Source: Bacteroidota bacterium (GTDB lineage: Bacteria > Bacteroidota > Ignavibacteria > Ignavibacteriales > Ignavibacteriaceae). Taken from it: 64,000 nucleotides of DNA. The position numbers and the translations under genes were made by a program. Below are positions 36,574 to 47,073 of the stretch, piece by piece. How positions within the stretch are numbered: position 1 is the stretch's first letter; each line of letters starts with the position of its first letter. The notes beneath the pieces were generated by a model. It ran no database searches, was not told the origin of the DNA, and was given only the letters and a program-made list of their open reading frames with translations. The stretch covers positions 62,001 to 126,000 of the forward strand of contig JAKAGZ010000002.1 of NCBI GenBank assembly GCA_021815365.1. The letters are read 5' to 3'.

Positions 36574-37535
36574 TCTGCTGCATCGCGTGCATAGAGCCTG
36601 TCCGCTGTCAGTCGTGCAATTTCAGCCCCGATGATAAAAACAACAGAGGAATAGTACACCCAGAACGCAACGACCACAATCAATGTGTAGGTTCCGTAAA
36701 TTTTACCAAGTGAAGAAAAATGATGCAGATAAAAACCAAATAAAAGTTTTGCCCCCTCCCATAATACCGCAGCCCAGAAAGCACCTAAAAATATAGACCT
36801 CTTTCGCATCTTTTTAATCGGGACAGCGATATAAAGAAATGAAAAAGAAATAAAAATTACAACTAGAGACAAAGTTGAAAAAAGAAATTGTTCTAAAATT
36901 ACTGAACTAAAAACATTACTCAATAAATTTGAACTTTCTGCTGCTTGTCTTATAAGTTCGATGATAGGCATTGATATAGTTGTAATAAAAAACACAAGAA
37001 CTACAATTACGATCAGTGCAAAATCTCTTAATTTACCGAGCAAAAGATTTACACTAATTTCAACACCGAAAATCTTATTCAGGATTGTCCTCATACTACT
37101 GAAGAGACCGCTTGCAGCAAACAACAAACCAAAACCGCCTATGATTCCTGCAAGAGCTTTATATTGAATTACCTCATCAATCCTTGTAAAAATAATTTTC
37201 TTAACATATTCTGAATATCTATAATAAGGTATGACTGCCTCAATAAAAGTATTAACCTGGTATTGCATATAGGAAGAATCCAGTATGCTTCCAAGTACCG
37301 AAAACAGAATAAGTACAAAGGGTATGGCACATACGAAAAGAGAAAATGCTAAACCGCCGGCTAATAAAAAAACATGGTGTTCTTCTGTTCTTATGTATAA
37401 ACCACCAAGATAATGTTTGATAAAATCTTTCATCTTATGATAAGATGGTTTATAGTGTAAGATCATTCTCAGCTTTCTGAAAACAAGATAAGCCCGCAAG
37501 CTTTTACACTTTTCTATAATCCTATCTTTCATCAT
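36570..37535 (-). CDS. YihY/BrkB-family membrane protein
   Basis: 321 aa, six predicted helices. [21 protein letters not shown], then a pattern of long helices and [19 protein letters not shown], are typical of YihY; the final segment is [21 protein letters not shown]. Once mis-called ribonuclease BN, it is now regarded as an inner membrane protein of unclear function. It overlaps the purL stop by 14 bp, so they are co-transcribed. Confidence 0.87.
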   Translation of the reverse strand: MMKDRIIEKCKSLRAYLVFRKLRMILHYKPSYHKMKDFIKHYLGGLYIRTEEHHVFLLAGGLAFSLFVCAIPFVLILFSVLGSILDSSYMQYQVNTFIEAVIPYYRYSEYVKKIIFTRIDEVIQYKALAGIIGGFGLLFAASGLFSSMRTILNKIFGVEISVNLLLGKLRDFALIVIVVLVFFITTISMPIIELIRQAAESSNLLSNVFSSVILEQFLFSTLSLVVIFISFSFLYIAVPIKKMRKRSIFLGAFWAAVLWEGAKLLFGFYLHHFSSLGKIYGTYTLIVVVAFWVYYSSVVFIIGAEIARLTADRLYARDAAD

Positions 37536-39750
37536 TCATAAATCTTGGTATTGTTTGAAAGTAAATATCTGACAGATCTTTTATATGGATTGAGATTTTA
37601 TTATTAACAATAAATTTATCTCCGCCTGTTTTTCCAAGCAAACAAAAAGCCTGCTTTTGCTCATTCAGATATTTTTCAAATTCCGGCTGGCTGTGTTTAG
37701 AAATTGAAACAATAATTCTCGACTGACTTTCAGAAAAGAAGGAGAAATCATCCCTGTTTTTTACAGGGATACTAACCTCTGCACCTATATTTTTTTCATC
37801 GCAAATTATGCAGCATTCTGCCAAAGCACATATTATTCCTCCCTCGCTGACATCATGTGCTGATTTAATAATTCTGTTTTTAATAAGATATAAGACTGTC
37901 TCTTGAACTTTCTTTTCCCTTTCAAGATCAAGTTTCGGGGAATCTCCTGCAACTTTTTTATGAATTACCTTTAAATATTCACTGCCTCCCAATTCCTCAC
38001 AGTCTTCTCCAATCAGGTAAATCAGATCGCCGCTATCTTTAAAATATGAAGTTGTTATATCATTCAGATCTTCGATCAGTCCAACCATTCCGATTGTAGG
38101 CGTAGGATAAACAGCAGTCTCCGGCGATTCATTATAAAAACTAACATTGCCCCCTGTAACAGGTGTGTTGAAAAACCTGCACGCTTCACCCATCCCTTCT
38201 ATTGCCTGTTTAAATTGCCAGTAATTTTCGGGCTTATATGGATTCCCAAAATTTAAACAGTTTGTTATTGCAAGGGGTGTTCCGCCGGAACAGATTATGT
38301 TTCTTGCAGATTCAGCAACGGCAATTTTCGTTCCCTCTTTTGGGTTCAAATAAACATATCTGGAGTTACAATCAGTCTTCATCGCGAGTGCTTTGTTGGT
38401 GTCTTTCAGATAGATCGCTGCAGCATCGCAGCCTGGTCCTACAATCGTATTCGTTCTCACCATAGAATCGTATTGTTCATAAACCCATCTTTTCGAAGCA
38501 ATGTTTGGAGAAGAAAAAACTTTCTTAAAAACTTCAGAAATATTTTCCGGTTCCGGTAATGAATTAAAATCAAATGCTCTTACTTCTTTTAAATAAGCGG
38601 GTTCTTTTGTCTCCCGGATATAAACCGGAGCCCCGCCGCCCAGAACTAATTCATAAGCAGGAATCGCTGCTTTCTCCTCTCCCTGGTAATTTATGTGCAA
38701 GATTCCATCATTTGTAACCTCGCCGATAACTTCACAATTGAGGTCCCATTTTTCAAAAACATTTTTCACTTTTTCTTCGTAACCCTTCTTAACTGTGCAC
38801 AGCATCCTTTCCTGGCTTTCCGATAACATTATTTCATAAGCGGTCATTCCTTTTTCGCGAAGAGGTACCTTATCAAGATTAATTTTCATACCAGATTTTC
38901 CTTTTGCACTCATCTCGCTTGTTGAGCAGGAAATTCCAGCCGCACCCATATCCTGAATTCCGATCAGCCATCCGTTTTTAATAATTTCAAGAGTTGCTTC
39001 AAGCAAAAGTTTTTCCGTGAAAGGATCGCCCACCTGAACTGAAGGACGTTTCGCCTCCGATTTTTCTGAAATTTCTTCCGATGCAAAAGTTGCACCATGA
39101 ATACCGTCTCTGCCGGTCGAAGAGCCTACTATCATTACGGGGTTACCTTCACCTTTTGATATTGCACTTGCGACAAGATCTTTTTTGACTATCCCCACAG
39201 CCATTGCATTGACCAGCGGATTTCCCTGGTAAGACTCGTCAAAATAAACTTCACCGGCAACTGTGGGCACACCGAAGCTGTTTCCATAATCACCTATCCC
39301 TTTTACTACACCTGCAAAAAGAAACCTTGTCCTCGCATCTTCTAAAGAACCAAAGCGAAGTGAATTTAATGAAGCGATCGGTCGGGCACCCATAGTAAAG
39401 ATGTCCCTCATTATTCCACCAACTCCAGTTGCAGCGCCCTGGTAAGGTTCTACAGCAGAAGGATGATTATGACTTTCTATTTTAAAAGCAACCGCAAGAT
39501 CTTCACCAATATCAACGAGACCTGCATTTTCTTCACCAGCACCAACAAGTAGCTTGCCCCCTTCCCGCGGCAAAGTCTTCAGCAATGCAATAGAATTTTT
39601 ATAGCTGCAATGCTCGCTCCACATCACACTGAAAATTCCGAGTTCAGTAAAAGTCGGGACTCTGCCCAAAATATTTTTTATTCTTTCATACTCTTCTTTA
39701 TTTAACCCGTGCTCAATCGCTAATTCTAAAGTTACCTGAGGCTGATGCAT
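37522..39750 (-). CDS. purL: Phosphoribosylformylglycinamidine synthase subunit PurL
   Basis: About 742 aa from ATG 39750 ([20 protein letters not shown]), the normal start of the small PurL; the frame runs 19 hydrophobic residues further, which I leave out. [11 protein letters not shown] (~35-46), [21 protein letters not shown] and [14 protein letters not shown] are the ATP and FGAR-binding motifs; a second half repeats them ([14 protein letters not shown]-like SAHDVSEGG). Converts FGAR to FGAM in purine synthesis, with PurQ and PurS as partners, which are not in the window. Confidence 0.95.
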   Translation of the reverse strand: MHQPQVTLELAIEHGLNKEEYERIKNILGRVPTFTELGIFSVMWSEHCSYKNSIALLKTLPREGGKLLVGAGEENAGLVDIGEDLAVAFKIESHNHPSAVEPYQGAATGVGGIMRDIFTMGARPIASLNSLRFGSLEDARTRFLFAGVVKGIGDYGNSFGVPTVAGEVYFDESYQGNPLVNAMAVGIVKKDLVASAISKGEGNPVMIVGSSTGRDGIHGATFASEEISEKSEAKRPSVQVGDPFTEKLLLEATLEIIKNGWLIGIQDMGAAGISCSTSEMSAKGKSGMKINLDKVPLREKGMTAYEIMLSESQERMLCTVKKGYEEKVKNVFEKWDLNCEVIGEVTNDGILHINYQGEEKAAIPAYELVLGGGAPVYIRETKEPAYLKEVRAFDFNSLPEPENISEVFKKVFSSPNIASKRWVYEQYDSMVRTNTIVGPGCDAAAIYLKDTNKALAMKTDCNSRYVYLNPKEGTKIAVAESARNIICSGGTPLAITNCLNFGNPYKPENYWQFKQAIEGMGEACRFFNTPVTGGNVSFYNESPETAVYPTPTIGMVGLIEDLNDITTSYFKDSGDLIYLIGEDCEELGGSEYLKVIHKKVAGDSPKLDLEREKKVQETVLYLIKNRIIKSAHDVSEGGIICALAECCIICDEKNIGAEVSIPVKNRDDFSFFSESQSRIIVSISKHSQPEFEKYLNEQKQAFCLLGKTGGDKFIVNNKISIHIKDLSDIYFQTIPRFMNDER

Positions 39751-39898
39751 TAAAGTTGGTCCGGAAAATTTGTTAAACAGATTGATTAGCAGGAACAAAT
39801 ATAACATTTTTAAACCTGGTTATTCAAATTGTTGACTTTTTCTCTTAACCTTACAATAGGTGAAATTATTTGCTGATTACTAAAATATCCGACTGTTT

Positions 39899-40468
39899 AT
39901 GAATAAGAAAAAAATAAAATTTTATCTTTTGGATAAATCACGTTGGAAAGATTTTGAAAAATTATTCGGTCAAAGAGGCGCCTGCGGCGGATGCTGGTGT
40001 ATGTCGTGGCGTTTAAGTTCATCAGAGTTTCAAAAGAATAAAGGAGATAAAAATAAAAAGCTGATCAAAAAAATTGTTGAAAAAGAAGGAGCACCGGGTA
40101 TCCTGGCATATTATGAAAATGAACCGATAGGCTGGTGCGCTGTTGCACCAAGAGAAAAATTTATTCGTTTAAATAATTCAAAAGTATTAGCGAAAATAGA
40201 TGACAAACCTGTCTGGTCTGTTACCTGCTTTTTCATTCACAAAGATTACAGGCGCATTGGTCTTTCAACTGAATTGTTAAAAGCCGCAATAAAATTTTGT
40301 AAAAAGAGAAAAGCTAAAATCCTGGAGGCCTATCCTGCTGAGCCATACAGCAGCAACATGCCTGCTGCATTTGCCTGGACAGGGATACCCTCTGCGTTTG
40401 TAAAAGCAGGTTTCAAAGTAGCCGAAAGAAGAAGTCCCAAAAGACCAATAATGAGATATTATTTGTAA
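39899..40468 (+). CDS. GNAT-family N-acetyltransferase with Cys-rich CGGCWC motif
   Basis: 189 aa. N-terminus has FGQRGACGGCWCMSWRL (~22-38), seen in a small subgroup of GNAT proteins. The acetyl-CoA binding segment is FFIHKDYRRIGLSTELLKAA (~112-131). The cysteine motif may bind zinc. The substrate is unknown. Confidence 0.8.
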   Translation: MNKKKIKFYLLDKSRWKDFEKLFGQRGACGGCWCMSWRLSSSEFQKNKGDKNKKLIKKIVEKEGAPGILAYYENEPIGWCAVAPREKFIRLNNSKVLAKIDDKPVWSVTCFFIHKDYRRIGLSTELLKAAIKFCKKRKAKILEAYPAEPYSSNMPAAFAWTGIPSAFVKAGFKVAERRSPKRPIMRYYL

Positions 40469-40566
40469 AAATCAGTTGACACAACAGCATTCTAAATTTG
40501 AATTTAAAAATTTTTTGAACTCCCGTAGAAATATATCTGCCCAAAACAAATAATTGAATTTCTCTG

Positions 40567-40609
40567 GGACCTGTCTGCCGACAGGCAGGATTGATAACCT
40601 GATTTAGTA
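40567..40609 (+). repeat. Copy 1 of a 43-bp inverted repeat with CCTGTCTGCCGACAGGCAGG core
   Basis: The core at 40570-40589 folds as CCTGTC-TGCC-GACAGG. The 43-bp unit matches the complement of 41052-41094 at 40 of 43 positions by my count. Similar GACAGGCAGG palindromes are dispersed in many environmental bacterial genomes. Confidence 0.8.
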
Positions 40610-41051
40610 TCAAATGTTTTCGGAAATAATGTAATAAGGTTTTCTAATGATTTGTTATTTCTATCTATTAAGGTTTTAAACAAATCAGAAGGTCTTAACC
40701 TAATCGTTAAAGAAAACCTGTTATGTTAAAAGTCAATATCGCCGGGCACACCATTCTTTCTTTTTTATAATTGGAAGAAAAAGGCAGAAAGTTGCATGAA
40801 GTAAAATTATAGAACTAAAGCCAACCGCATTCTTAGTATAACTTATCAGAGCAGGTTTTGATGAACGGTCATTGTATAAAACAAAGTTTCATTCACAAAT
40901 ATTTAACTTAATTTTTATTTACAATTTCTTATTTAACTACACTTGTTACGTATGGTTTTTTATTCCTCCAAACATAATTTATTCTGCTCAAAAGTTTCTT
41001 TGCTATCCTGATCATTACTTCTTGCTTACTGATTCTTTTTATATAATCATT

Positions 41052-41094
41052 TACTAAAACAGGCTACCAATCCTGCCTGTCGGCAGACAGGTCC
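41052..41094 (-). repeat. Copy 2 of the 43-bp inverted repeat
   Basis: Inverted relative to copy 1; together they enclose about 440 bp of AT-rich DNA with no gene. The whole 40567-41094 block has the form of a miniature element with long terminal inverted repeats, or two independent insertions. Confidence 0.8.
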
Positions 41095-41262
41095 AGGACA
41101 ATTTCCATAATTTGTTTTAGACAGATATAAATGACTCAAAGAAGCTTTTAACTCTCTGCATTCGAAATGTGTGAAAATTATTTCAAAAAAATTTGCCTTT
41201 AGATAAAGATTTTGTTTTTATTGAAGCCTGTTTTGTCAAAACTTCATATACAAGGCATTATT

Positions 41263-41922
41263 ATGAAAACCAAACATACCAAAGAACTTTTTTTGATAGT
41301 TATTTTACCACTCATTCTCACTGGCTGTGCTGCACAGCAAAATTATCTTGTTAATCTTAGCTTCGTGAAGGAGGCAGTTATTGATTACCAGGAAAACGGC
41401 GGCTTTCACCGAGATGCAGCCAAAGCTGTGGATGAGGCAATGAAAAAATTTGATAAAATAATTCCTGAAAATAATTCAGCAGTAGTTTTTGATATTGATG
41501 AGACCGTACTTTCAAATTACAGCTTTAACAAAGAATGGGATTTCGGCTTCATCGAAAAATACTGGGATATGTGGGTCGACAGTGCAAAAGCCCCGGCAGT
41601 TACTGAAGTACAAAACCTTTATAACTATTTGGTTAAAAGAGGATTTAAAATAATTTTTATAAGCGGGAGGAAAAACTATCAGTACGACCCAACAAAAAAG
41701 AATTTGATATCGGCAGGTTATAAAAATTTCGATACGCTTATTGTCAGGCAGCCATCAGAGTATAATCAAACCGCATTAGAATTTAAATCAGAAAAAAGAA
41801 CTGAACTTTCTTCAAAAGGCTACGAGATTGTTGGTACTGTTGGGGATCAATGGAGCGACCTTGACGGACCTTTCCACGGCGTACAGGTTAAGATACCGGA
41901 CTACCAGTATTACATAAAATAA
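41263..41922 (+). CDS. HAD-superfamily acid phosphatase lipoprotein, e(P4) type
   Basis: 219 aa from ATG 41263, chosen because the lipoprotein signal MKTKHTKELFLIVILPLILT-GC begins there. The HAD motif I VVFDIDETVLSNYSFN (~78) gives DxDxT; FIISGRKN carries motif II, and GDQWSDLDGP the last acidic motif. In e(P4)-like proteins this is a periplasmic or surface 5'-nucleotidase/NAD-salvage phosphatase. Stands just before valS. Confidence 0.85.
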   Translation: MKTKHTKELFLIVILPLILTGCAAQQNYLVNLSFVKEAVIDYQENGGFHRDAAKAVDEAMKKFDKIIPENNSAVVFDIDETVLSNYSFNKEWDFGFIEKYWDMWVDSAKAPAVTEVQNLYNYLVKRGFKIIFISGRKNYQYDPTKKNLISAGYKNFDTLIVRQPSEYNQTALEFKSEKRTELSSKGYEIVGTVGDQWSDLDGPFHGVQVKIPDYQYYIK

Positions 41923-41961
41923 AAGTATATTTGTCAATCATTATCTAAGCTGAAAATTCAG

Positions 41962-44604
41962 ATGCCCGAAAATAAAATTAGCGAAATTCCGAAAGCATAC
42001 GACCCTTCTGGTACAGAGGACAAATGGTATAAATACTGGCTCGACCAGAAAATTTTTCATTCTGAACCGGATAAAAATAAAAAGCCTTACACAATTGTGA
42101 TCCCTCCCCCGAACGTTACAGGAATTCTGACGATGGGACACATCCTGAACAACACTCTGCAGGATATAATTATCAGATTAAAACGAATGCAGGGTTATAA
42201 TGCCTGCTGGGTACCGGGAACTGATCACGCATCAATTGCCACCGAAGCTAAGGTAACAAATTTTTTAAAAGAAAAAGGAATTAACAAAACTGAAATCGGC
42301 CGCGAAGAATTTTTAAAACACTGCTGGGAATGGACTGCAAAATATGGTGGAATAATTATTCAGCAGCTCAAAAAACTCGGAGTAAGCTGCGACTGGGAAC
42401 GTGAACGATTCACGATGGACGAACATTATTACAGAAAAGTAATCGAAGCGTTTGTGGCTCTTTATAAAGAAGGAAAAATTTACCGCGGGTACAGAATGGT
42501 CAACTGGGATCCTGCCTCTAAATCAGCTATCTCTGATGAAGAAGTTATTTACAGAACAGTGAACGGAAAAATCTGGTATCTGAAGTATCCGGTTGTCGGT
42601 GAAAATATTCACATAGTTGTTGCAACAACACGACCCGAAACAATGCTCGGCGATACTGGCATTGCTGTTAATCCAAAAGACAAACGGTATAAAAATTTAA
42701 TAGGGAAAAAAGTTTTGCTCCCGATCGCAGAAAGGGAAATCCCGGTTTTTGCTGATGACTATGTTGACATGGAATTCGGCACAGGCGCAGTAAAAGTAAC
42801 TCCCGCACACGATGTAAACGACTATGCAATGGGGCTGCGTCACAACCTGCAGGTAATTAATATTTTAAATGATGATGCTTCACTGAACCACAATGTACCG
42901 GAAGAATTCCGCGGGCTTGACAGGTTCGAGGCGCGCAAAAAAATAATTGCTCGGTTCGAAGAATACGGACTGCTTGAAAAGGCTGAAGATTATCAGACCA
43001 AAATCGGTTATTCCGAAAGAGGCGGGGTTCCGATCGAACCGTACCTATCAGAGCAATGGTTTATGAAGATGGATGAACTCGCCGCACCTGCAATTAAAGT
43101 TGTTGATGAAGGAAAGATAAAATTTTATCCTGGACATTGGGTTAAAACTTACGAACACTGGATGAGCAATATCAAAGACTGGTGCATTTCGCGTCAGCTT
43201 TGGTGGGGGCACAGAATTCCAGTCTGGTATCACAAAGAAACAAAAGAAATTTACTGTGATGTAAATCCACCGGAAGATATTGAAAGCCTGCCTGACGGCG
43301 AGGCGATCTGGAAACAGGATGAAGACGTTCTCGACACCTGGGCATCAAGCTGGCTGTGGGCTTACGATGTTTTTAAAACAGAAGAGGAACAAAAATATTA
43401 CTATCCGACTGACACACTCATTACAGGACCCGATATAATTTTCTTCTGGGTCGCAAGAATGATCATGGCTGGGCTGCATTTCAAAAAAAATATTCCGTTT
43501 AAGAATGTTTATTTCACAAGCATCATACGCGACGTACAGGGCAGAAAGATGAGCAAGTCTCTCGGCAATTCACCCGACCCGCAGGAAGTAATAAAAGAAT
43601 ACGGCGCCGATGCACTCAGGTTTACTGTAATTTATCTCGCGCCGCTCGGACAGGACGTTCTTTTCAGCACAGACAAATGTGAGATTGGCAGAAACTTTGC
43701 AAACAAGATCTGGAATGCCGGAAGATTTTTATTGATGAACAGTGCGGCTATTCCCCTGAATAAAAATTTAATTGATAAGCACCTGGATTTTTCAGATGAA
43801 TGGATAAGATCAAGATTGCATCATACACTTATCGAACTAAACAAAGCGATGGATAATTTCGAAATCAATAATGCCACAAAAATAATTTATGCTTTCGTAT
43901 GGAACGATTTCTGCGACTGGTACATTGAGCTTTCAAAAAACAGGTTGTATTCCGATAATACAGAGGTCAGGTCAGCGGTGCTTACAAGGGCGCTGGGAAT
44001 TTTTGAAAATCTTTTAAAGATCGTCCATCCATTTATGCCTTTCATTACAGAAGAGCTTTGGCATTTGATTGATGAAAGAAAAGACGGTGAAAGCATCTCT
44101 ACTTCAGAATACCCGGAAGCTGATGAAAAGCTCATCAGTAAAAAAGCTGAAGAAGAAATGGAATTTGTTCAGAATATAATTACTGCAATCAGGAACATCC
44201 GCGGTGAGATGAATATTCCTCCATCAAAAATGGTAAATGTGTTTATTAAGTCTTCTGAAGTTGCACAGCACCAGGTTGACTATATAAAAAAACTCGCAAA
44301 GGTTGAAAATCTATCCGTTGATAAGAATCTTGCAAAACCTAAAGCAAGCGCATCTGCGGTGCTGAAGGACTGTGAGATTTTTATTCCGCTCGAGGGACTG
44401 ATTGATCTCAATAAAGAACGCGAAAGGCTGCACAAAGAAATTGCACGATTTGAAAATTCTCTTGCCGGAATAAATAAAAAATTATCAAATGAAAAATTCC
44501 TGCAAAATGCAGCGCCTGAAGTCGTTGAAAAAGAAAAAGCAAAGAAAAAAGACTGGGAAGAAAATTTTAAGAAATTAAAAGAAATTTTGACTAACTTGGA
44601 ATAA
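41962..44604 (+). CDS. valS: Valyl-tRNA synthetase
   Basis: 880 aa. Class I synthetase: PPPNVTGILTMGHILNNTL (HIGH motif as GHIL), the editing domain with TTRPETMLGDTGIAVNP and GTGAVKVTPAHD, the KMSKS motif in GRKMSKSLGNSPDP, an anticodon-binding domain (~620-760) and a C-terminal coiled coil (~815-880). The variant class without the C-terminal arm truncation is typical. Charges tRNA-Val and edits Thr. Confidence 0.97.
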   Translation: MPENKISEIPKAYDPSGTEDKWYKYWLDQKIFHSEPDKNKKPYTIVIPPPNVTGILTMGHILNNTLQDIIIRLKRMQGYNACWVPGTDHASIATEAKVTNFLKEKGINKTEIGREEFLKHCWEWTAKYGGIIIQQLKKLGVSCDWERERFTMDEHYYRKVIEAFVALYKEGKIYRGYRMVNWDPASKSAISDEEVIYRTVNGKIWYLKYPVVGENIHIVVATTRPETMLGDTGIAVNPKDKRYKNLIGKKVLLPIAEREIPVFADDYVDMEFGTGAVKVTPAHDVNDYAMGLRHNLQVINILNDDASLNHNVPEEFRGLDRFEARKKIIARFEEYGLLEKAEDYQTKIGYSERGGVPIEPYLSEQWFMKMDELAAPAIKVVDEGKIKFYPGHWVKTYEHWMSNIKDWCISRQLWWGHRIPVWYHKETKEIYCDVNPPEDIESLPDGEAIWKQDEDVLDTWASSWLWAYDVFKTEEEQKYYYPTDTLITGPDIIFFWVARMIMAGLHFKKNIPFKNVYFTSIIRDVQGRKMSKSLGNSPDPQEVIKEYGADALRFTVIYLAPLGQDVLFSTDKCEIGRNFANKIWNAGRFLLMNSAAIPLNKNLIDKHLDFSDEWIRSRLHHTLIELNKAMDNFEINNATKIIYAFVWNDFCDWYIELSKNRLYSDNTEVRSAVLTRALGIFENLLKIVHPFMPFITEELWHLIDERKDGESISTSEYPEADEKLISKKAEEEMEFVQNIITAIRNIRGEMNIPPSKMVNVFIKSSEVAQHQVDYIKKLAKVENLSVDKNLAKPKASASAVLKDCEIFIPLEGLIDLNKERERLHKEIARFENSLAGINKKLSNEKFLQNAAPEVVEKEKAKKKDWEENFKKLKEILTNLE

Positions 44605-44639
44605 GTTGAAATTTATTAATAACAGTTTTCTTTACAGAA

Positions 44640-45026
44640 TTGAATGAAAGAGTAAAATATTGGATCGATATTGCGGAATATGATTTGGAAACCGCAGATG
44701 CAATGCTTGAAACCAAAAGACTTTTATATGTTGGTTTCATGTGTCACCAAACGATTGAAAAAATACTCAAAGGATATTATCAATTTAAAAAGAACACCAT
44801 CCCACCATATACCCATGACCTTGAAAGAATAGCATCTGAATCTTTGATCTGGAGTTCGCTTTCAACTGAACAAAAAAACTTGGTTAATTTCCTCCAACCA
44901 TTGAATATTCAGGCAAGGTATCCGAGCTATAAAGAAAAAATATTTTCATCCTTAGATTATGATAAATGCAAAGATTTAGTTATGCAAACAAAGGAATTTG
45001 TAAAGTGGATAAAAAAGCTGTTATAG
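44640..45026 (+). CDS. HEPN-domain protein (toxin-like partner of MNT)
   Basis: 128 aa. The start appears to be TTG (44640); the nearby ATG at 44644 is out of frame. MNERVKYWIDIAEYDLETAD, then YVGFMCHQTIEKILKGYYQF (~30-49) and KNTIPPYTHDLERIASE, are the HEPN family pattern; a conserved RYPSY sits near the C-terminus. HEPN proteins often act as RNases in toxin pairs; the partner MNT gene overlaps its 3' end by 22 bp. Confidence 0.85.
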   Translation: MNERVKYWIDIAEYDLETADAMLETKRLLYVGFMCHQTIEKILKGYYQFKKNTIPPYTHDLERIASESLIWSSLSTEQKNLVNFLQPLNIQARYPSYKEKIFSSLDYDKCKDLVMQTKEFVKWIKKLL

Positions 45027-45316
45027 AGATTGCTAAAAAATATTCGGAAGAGATCCGAAATTTTCTGCCTGTAAAGAAAGTGGTATTATTTGGTTCTTTC
45101 GCACGAGGCGATCAAAAGGAACACAGCGATATTGATATAGCTGTTATAGTTGATAAGATTATAGGTGATTACTTAGATTTAAGTTCAAAACTTTTTAGTG
45201 TTCGATATCCAATCGATTTAAGAATAGAACCTATTTTATTCGAAGAGGGTTATGATCCGAGCGGCTTCCTGGAAGAAATTTACAGAACAGGAATAGTTGT
45301 ATATCAGGCAGCTTAA
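45005..45316 (+). CDS. MNT-type minimal nucleotidyltransferase (antitoxin-like)
   Basis: 103 aa with GTG start at 45005, since VDKKAVIEIAKKYSEEIRNF is the natural N-terminus and overlaps the HEPN gene. The motif VVLFGSFARGDQKEHSDIDI (GSx10DxD) is the catalytic site of the polymerase-beta-like fold. MNT partners in HEPN/MNT pairs can AMPylate and thereby silence the HEPN toxin; in this pair this is inference. Confidence 0.87.
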   Translation: MDKKAVIEIAKKYSEEIRNFLPVKKVVLFGSFARGDQKEHSDIDIAVIVDKIIGDYLDLSSKLFSVRYPIDLRIEPILFEEGYDPSGFLEEIYRTGIVVYQAA

Positions 45317-45445
45317 TTATATATATTCATTTCCTGACAGCAGTATGGCAGAACAATATCAAAAAACGGAAAGAGATTCTGTCAGAATTGATCCCCTTGG
45401 GAAAAGACCTGAACTAAACAAGAAACGATAGGAAATATTACTCGC

Positions 45446-45955
45446 GTGAAAGTTCTCGAAACAGACCGCCTTATACTTCGTCATATCACAAAAGACGATG
45501 CCGGCTTCATTATCAAGCTGATGAATGAACCATCTTTTATTCAGAATATCGGCGATAAAAAAGTCAGTACCAAAGAAGATGCTTGCCGTTACATTCTTGA
45601 TGGTCCAGTTGACAGTTACGAACGTTTTGGGTTCGGGCTTTATTTAGTCGAGTTAAAAAATGCCGGCACTGCAATCGGGATCTGCGGCTTGATAAAAAGA
45701 GAAAACTTAACTGATACTGATATTGGATTTGCTTTTCTTCCTGAATTTCGATCGAAAGGATATGCTTATGAATCAGCTTCTGCTGTTTTGCGCTATGCAA
45801 AAGAAGCATGCGGGCTTAATCGTATCCTCGGCATTACCTCTCCTGATAATACCGCATCAATAGCTGTACTCGAAAAGCTTGGATTAAAATTTGAAAGTAT
45901 GATCAGGCTGAATGCAAACAGCCCTGAGATTAAACTGTATGCTGTGAATCTGTGA
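45446..45955 (+). CDS. GNAT-family N-acetyltransferase (RimJ/RimL-like)
   Basis: 169 aa, GTG start at 45446 preceded by AGGA at about 45430. MKVLETDRLILRHITKDDAG is the common start of this branch; the acetyl-CoA motif is PEFRSKGYAYESASAVLRYA (~92-111), and the Asn-x-Ala-Ser helix is TSPDNTASIAVLEKLGLKFE. It might acetylate ribosomal protein alanines or small amines. Converges with fbp 54 bp downstream. Confidence 0.85.
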   Translation: MKVLETDRLILRHITKDDAGFIIKLMNEPSFIQNIGDKKVSTKEDACRYILDGPVDSYERFGFGLYLVELKNAGTAIGICGLIKRENLTDTDIGFAFLPEFRSKGYAYESASAVLRYAKEACGLNRILGITSPDNTASIAVLEKLGLKFESMIRLNANSPEIKLYAVNL

Positions 45956-46009
45956 ATATAAAAATCCAACCAGTTATCCGTCGACCATGGGATTATCCTT
46001 TCAATAAAA

Positions 46010-47047
46010 TTATTTTTTATCGTCAGCTAATATTTCAGCTTCTTCTTTAGCCATAAATTCTTCGACCATTTTTACATCTTCTTCACTCCCGATAAAAATT
46101 GGTGTTCTTTCATGAAGCTGCTTTGGTTGAATCTCAAGTATCCTGGTTTTTCCATTTGTTGCTCTGCCTCCTGCAGCTTCAACAATAAATGCCATCGGGT
46201 TGCATTCATACATCAGCCTTAGCTTACCGCTCTTATGGCGTGAATCAGCCGGGTACATAAAAATTCCGCCGTAAAGTAAATTGCGGTGAATATCAGCTAC
46301 CATCGAGCCGATATATCTTGAAGAGTAAGGGCGCCCGGTTGCTTTATCTTCTTCCTGGAGATATTTGATATATTTCTTCAGACCAGGATGCCAGTAAAGA
46401 TAGTTACCCTCATTGATGCTGTAGATTTTAGATTTCTTCGGAGTCTTTATATCTTCGTGAGATAAAAGGAATTCACCGAAAGAAGGATCAAGAGTGAAGC
46501 CGTGAACACCGTGTCCTGCAGAGTAAACGAAGATTGTACTTGAACCATAAATGACATAGCCGGCAGCAACCTGTTTTAATCCCTGCTGCAGACAATCCTC
46601 CAAAGTGCCTGGTGTTCCTTCTGGTGTAACTCTTTTATAAATAGAAAATATTGTACCGATGCTGATGTTCGCATCTATATTTGATGAACCATCAAGTGGA
46701 TCAAAAAGAAGAACATATTTTCCTATTCTGAATTTTGGTGGTATATGTATAATATCCTCTTCCTCTTCCGAGCCCATCACGCAGAGATGCCCGCCGTGGT
46801 CCATCGCACGGAACATCATATCGTGTGCAAACATATCCAGTTTTTTTACCTGTTCGCCGTGAACATTATTATCACCCGTGAAGCCAAGAATATCAACCAA
46901 ACCTGCTTTGTTAACTTCAAGAGAAATAACTTTTGCGGCTAAAGATAAATCGGACAGAAGTGCAGAAAGTTCTCCCGTTGCTTCGGGATGCATTCTCTCC
47001 CCCTCTATAATGTGCCTGGCTAATGTCATGAAACGTAGTTTTGGCAT
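46010..47047 (-). CDS. fbp: Fructose-1,6-bisphosphatase, class I
   Basis: 345 aa. Metal and substrate motifs: [29 protein letters not shown] (~109-128), and [20 protein letters not shown] (~274-293). It removes the 1-phosphate from fructose 1,6-bisphosphate in gluconeogenesis. Standard length. Separated by 26 bp from the ABC exporter gene upstream. Confidence 0.96.
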   Translation of the reverse strand: MPKLRFMTLARHIIEGERMHPEATGELSALLSDLSLAAKVISLEVNKAGLVDILGFTGDNNVHGEQVKKLDMFAHDMMFRAMDHGGHLCVMGSEEEEDIIHIPPKFRIGKYVLLFDPLDGSSNIDANISIGTIFSIYKRVTPEGTPGTLEDCLQQGLKQVAAGYVIYGSSTIFVYSAGHGVHGFTLDPSFGEFLLSHEDIKTPKKSKIYSINEGNYLYWHPGLKKYIKYLQEEDKATGRPYSSRYIGSMVADIHRNLLYGGIFMYPADSRHKSGKLRLMYECNPMAFIVEAAGGRATNGKTRILEIQPKQLHERTPIFIGSEEDVKMVEEFMAKEEAEILADDKK

Positions 47048-47073
47048 TATAGTACTCCTCCATTAAATTTTTA

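Larger units (their letters stand above)
40469..41262. other. Gene-free region with an inverted pair of 43-bp repeats
   Basis: About 790 bp without a supported gene; AT-rich. It holds the repeat pair at 40567-40609 and 41052-41094. Short open frames here lack ribosome sites and resemble nothing. Confidence 0.6.

Noticed and set aside
40413-40613. Minus-strand 66-codon frame containing PACRQTG
   Set aside because: It is produced by reading through the palindromic repeat at 40570-40589; no ribosome site or family.
45345-45431. 28-codon open frame before the acetyltransferase (MAEQYQKTERDSVRIDPLGK-like)
   Set aside because: Very short, no family or supporting ribosome site; might be a small peptide but cannot be supported.
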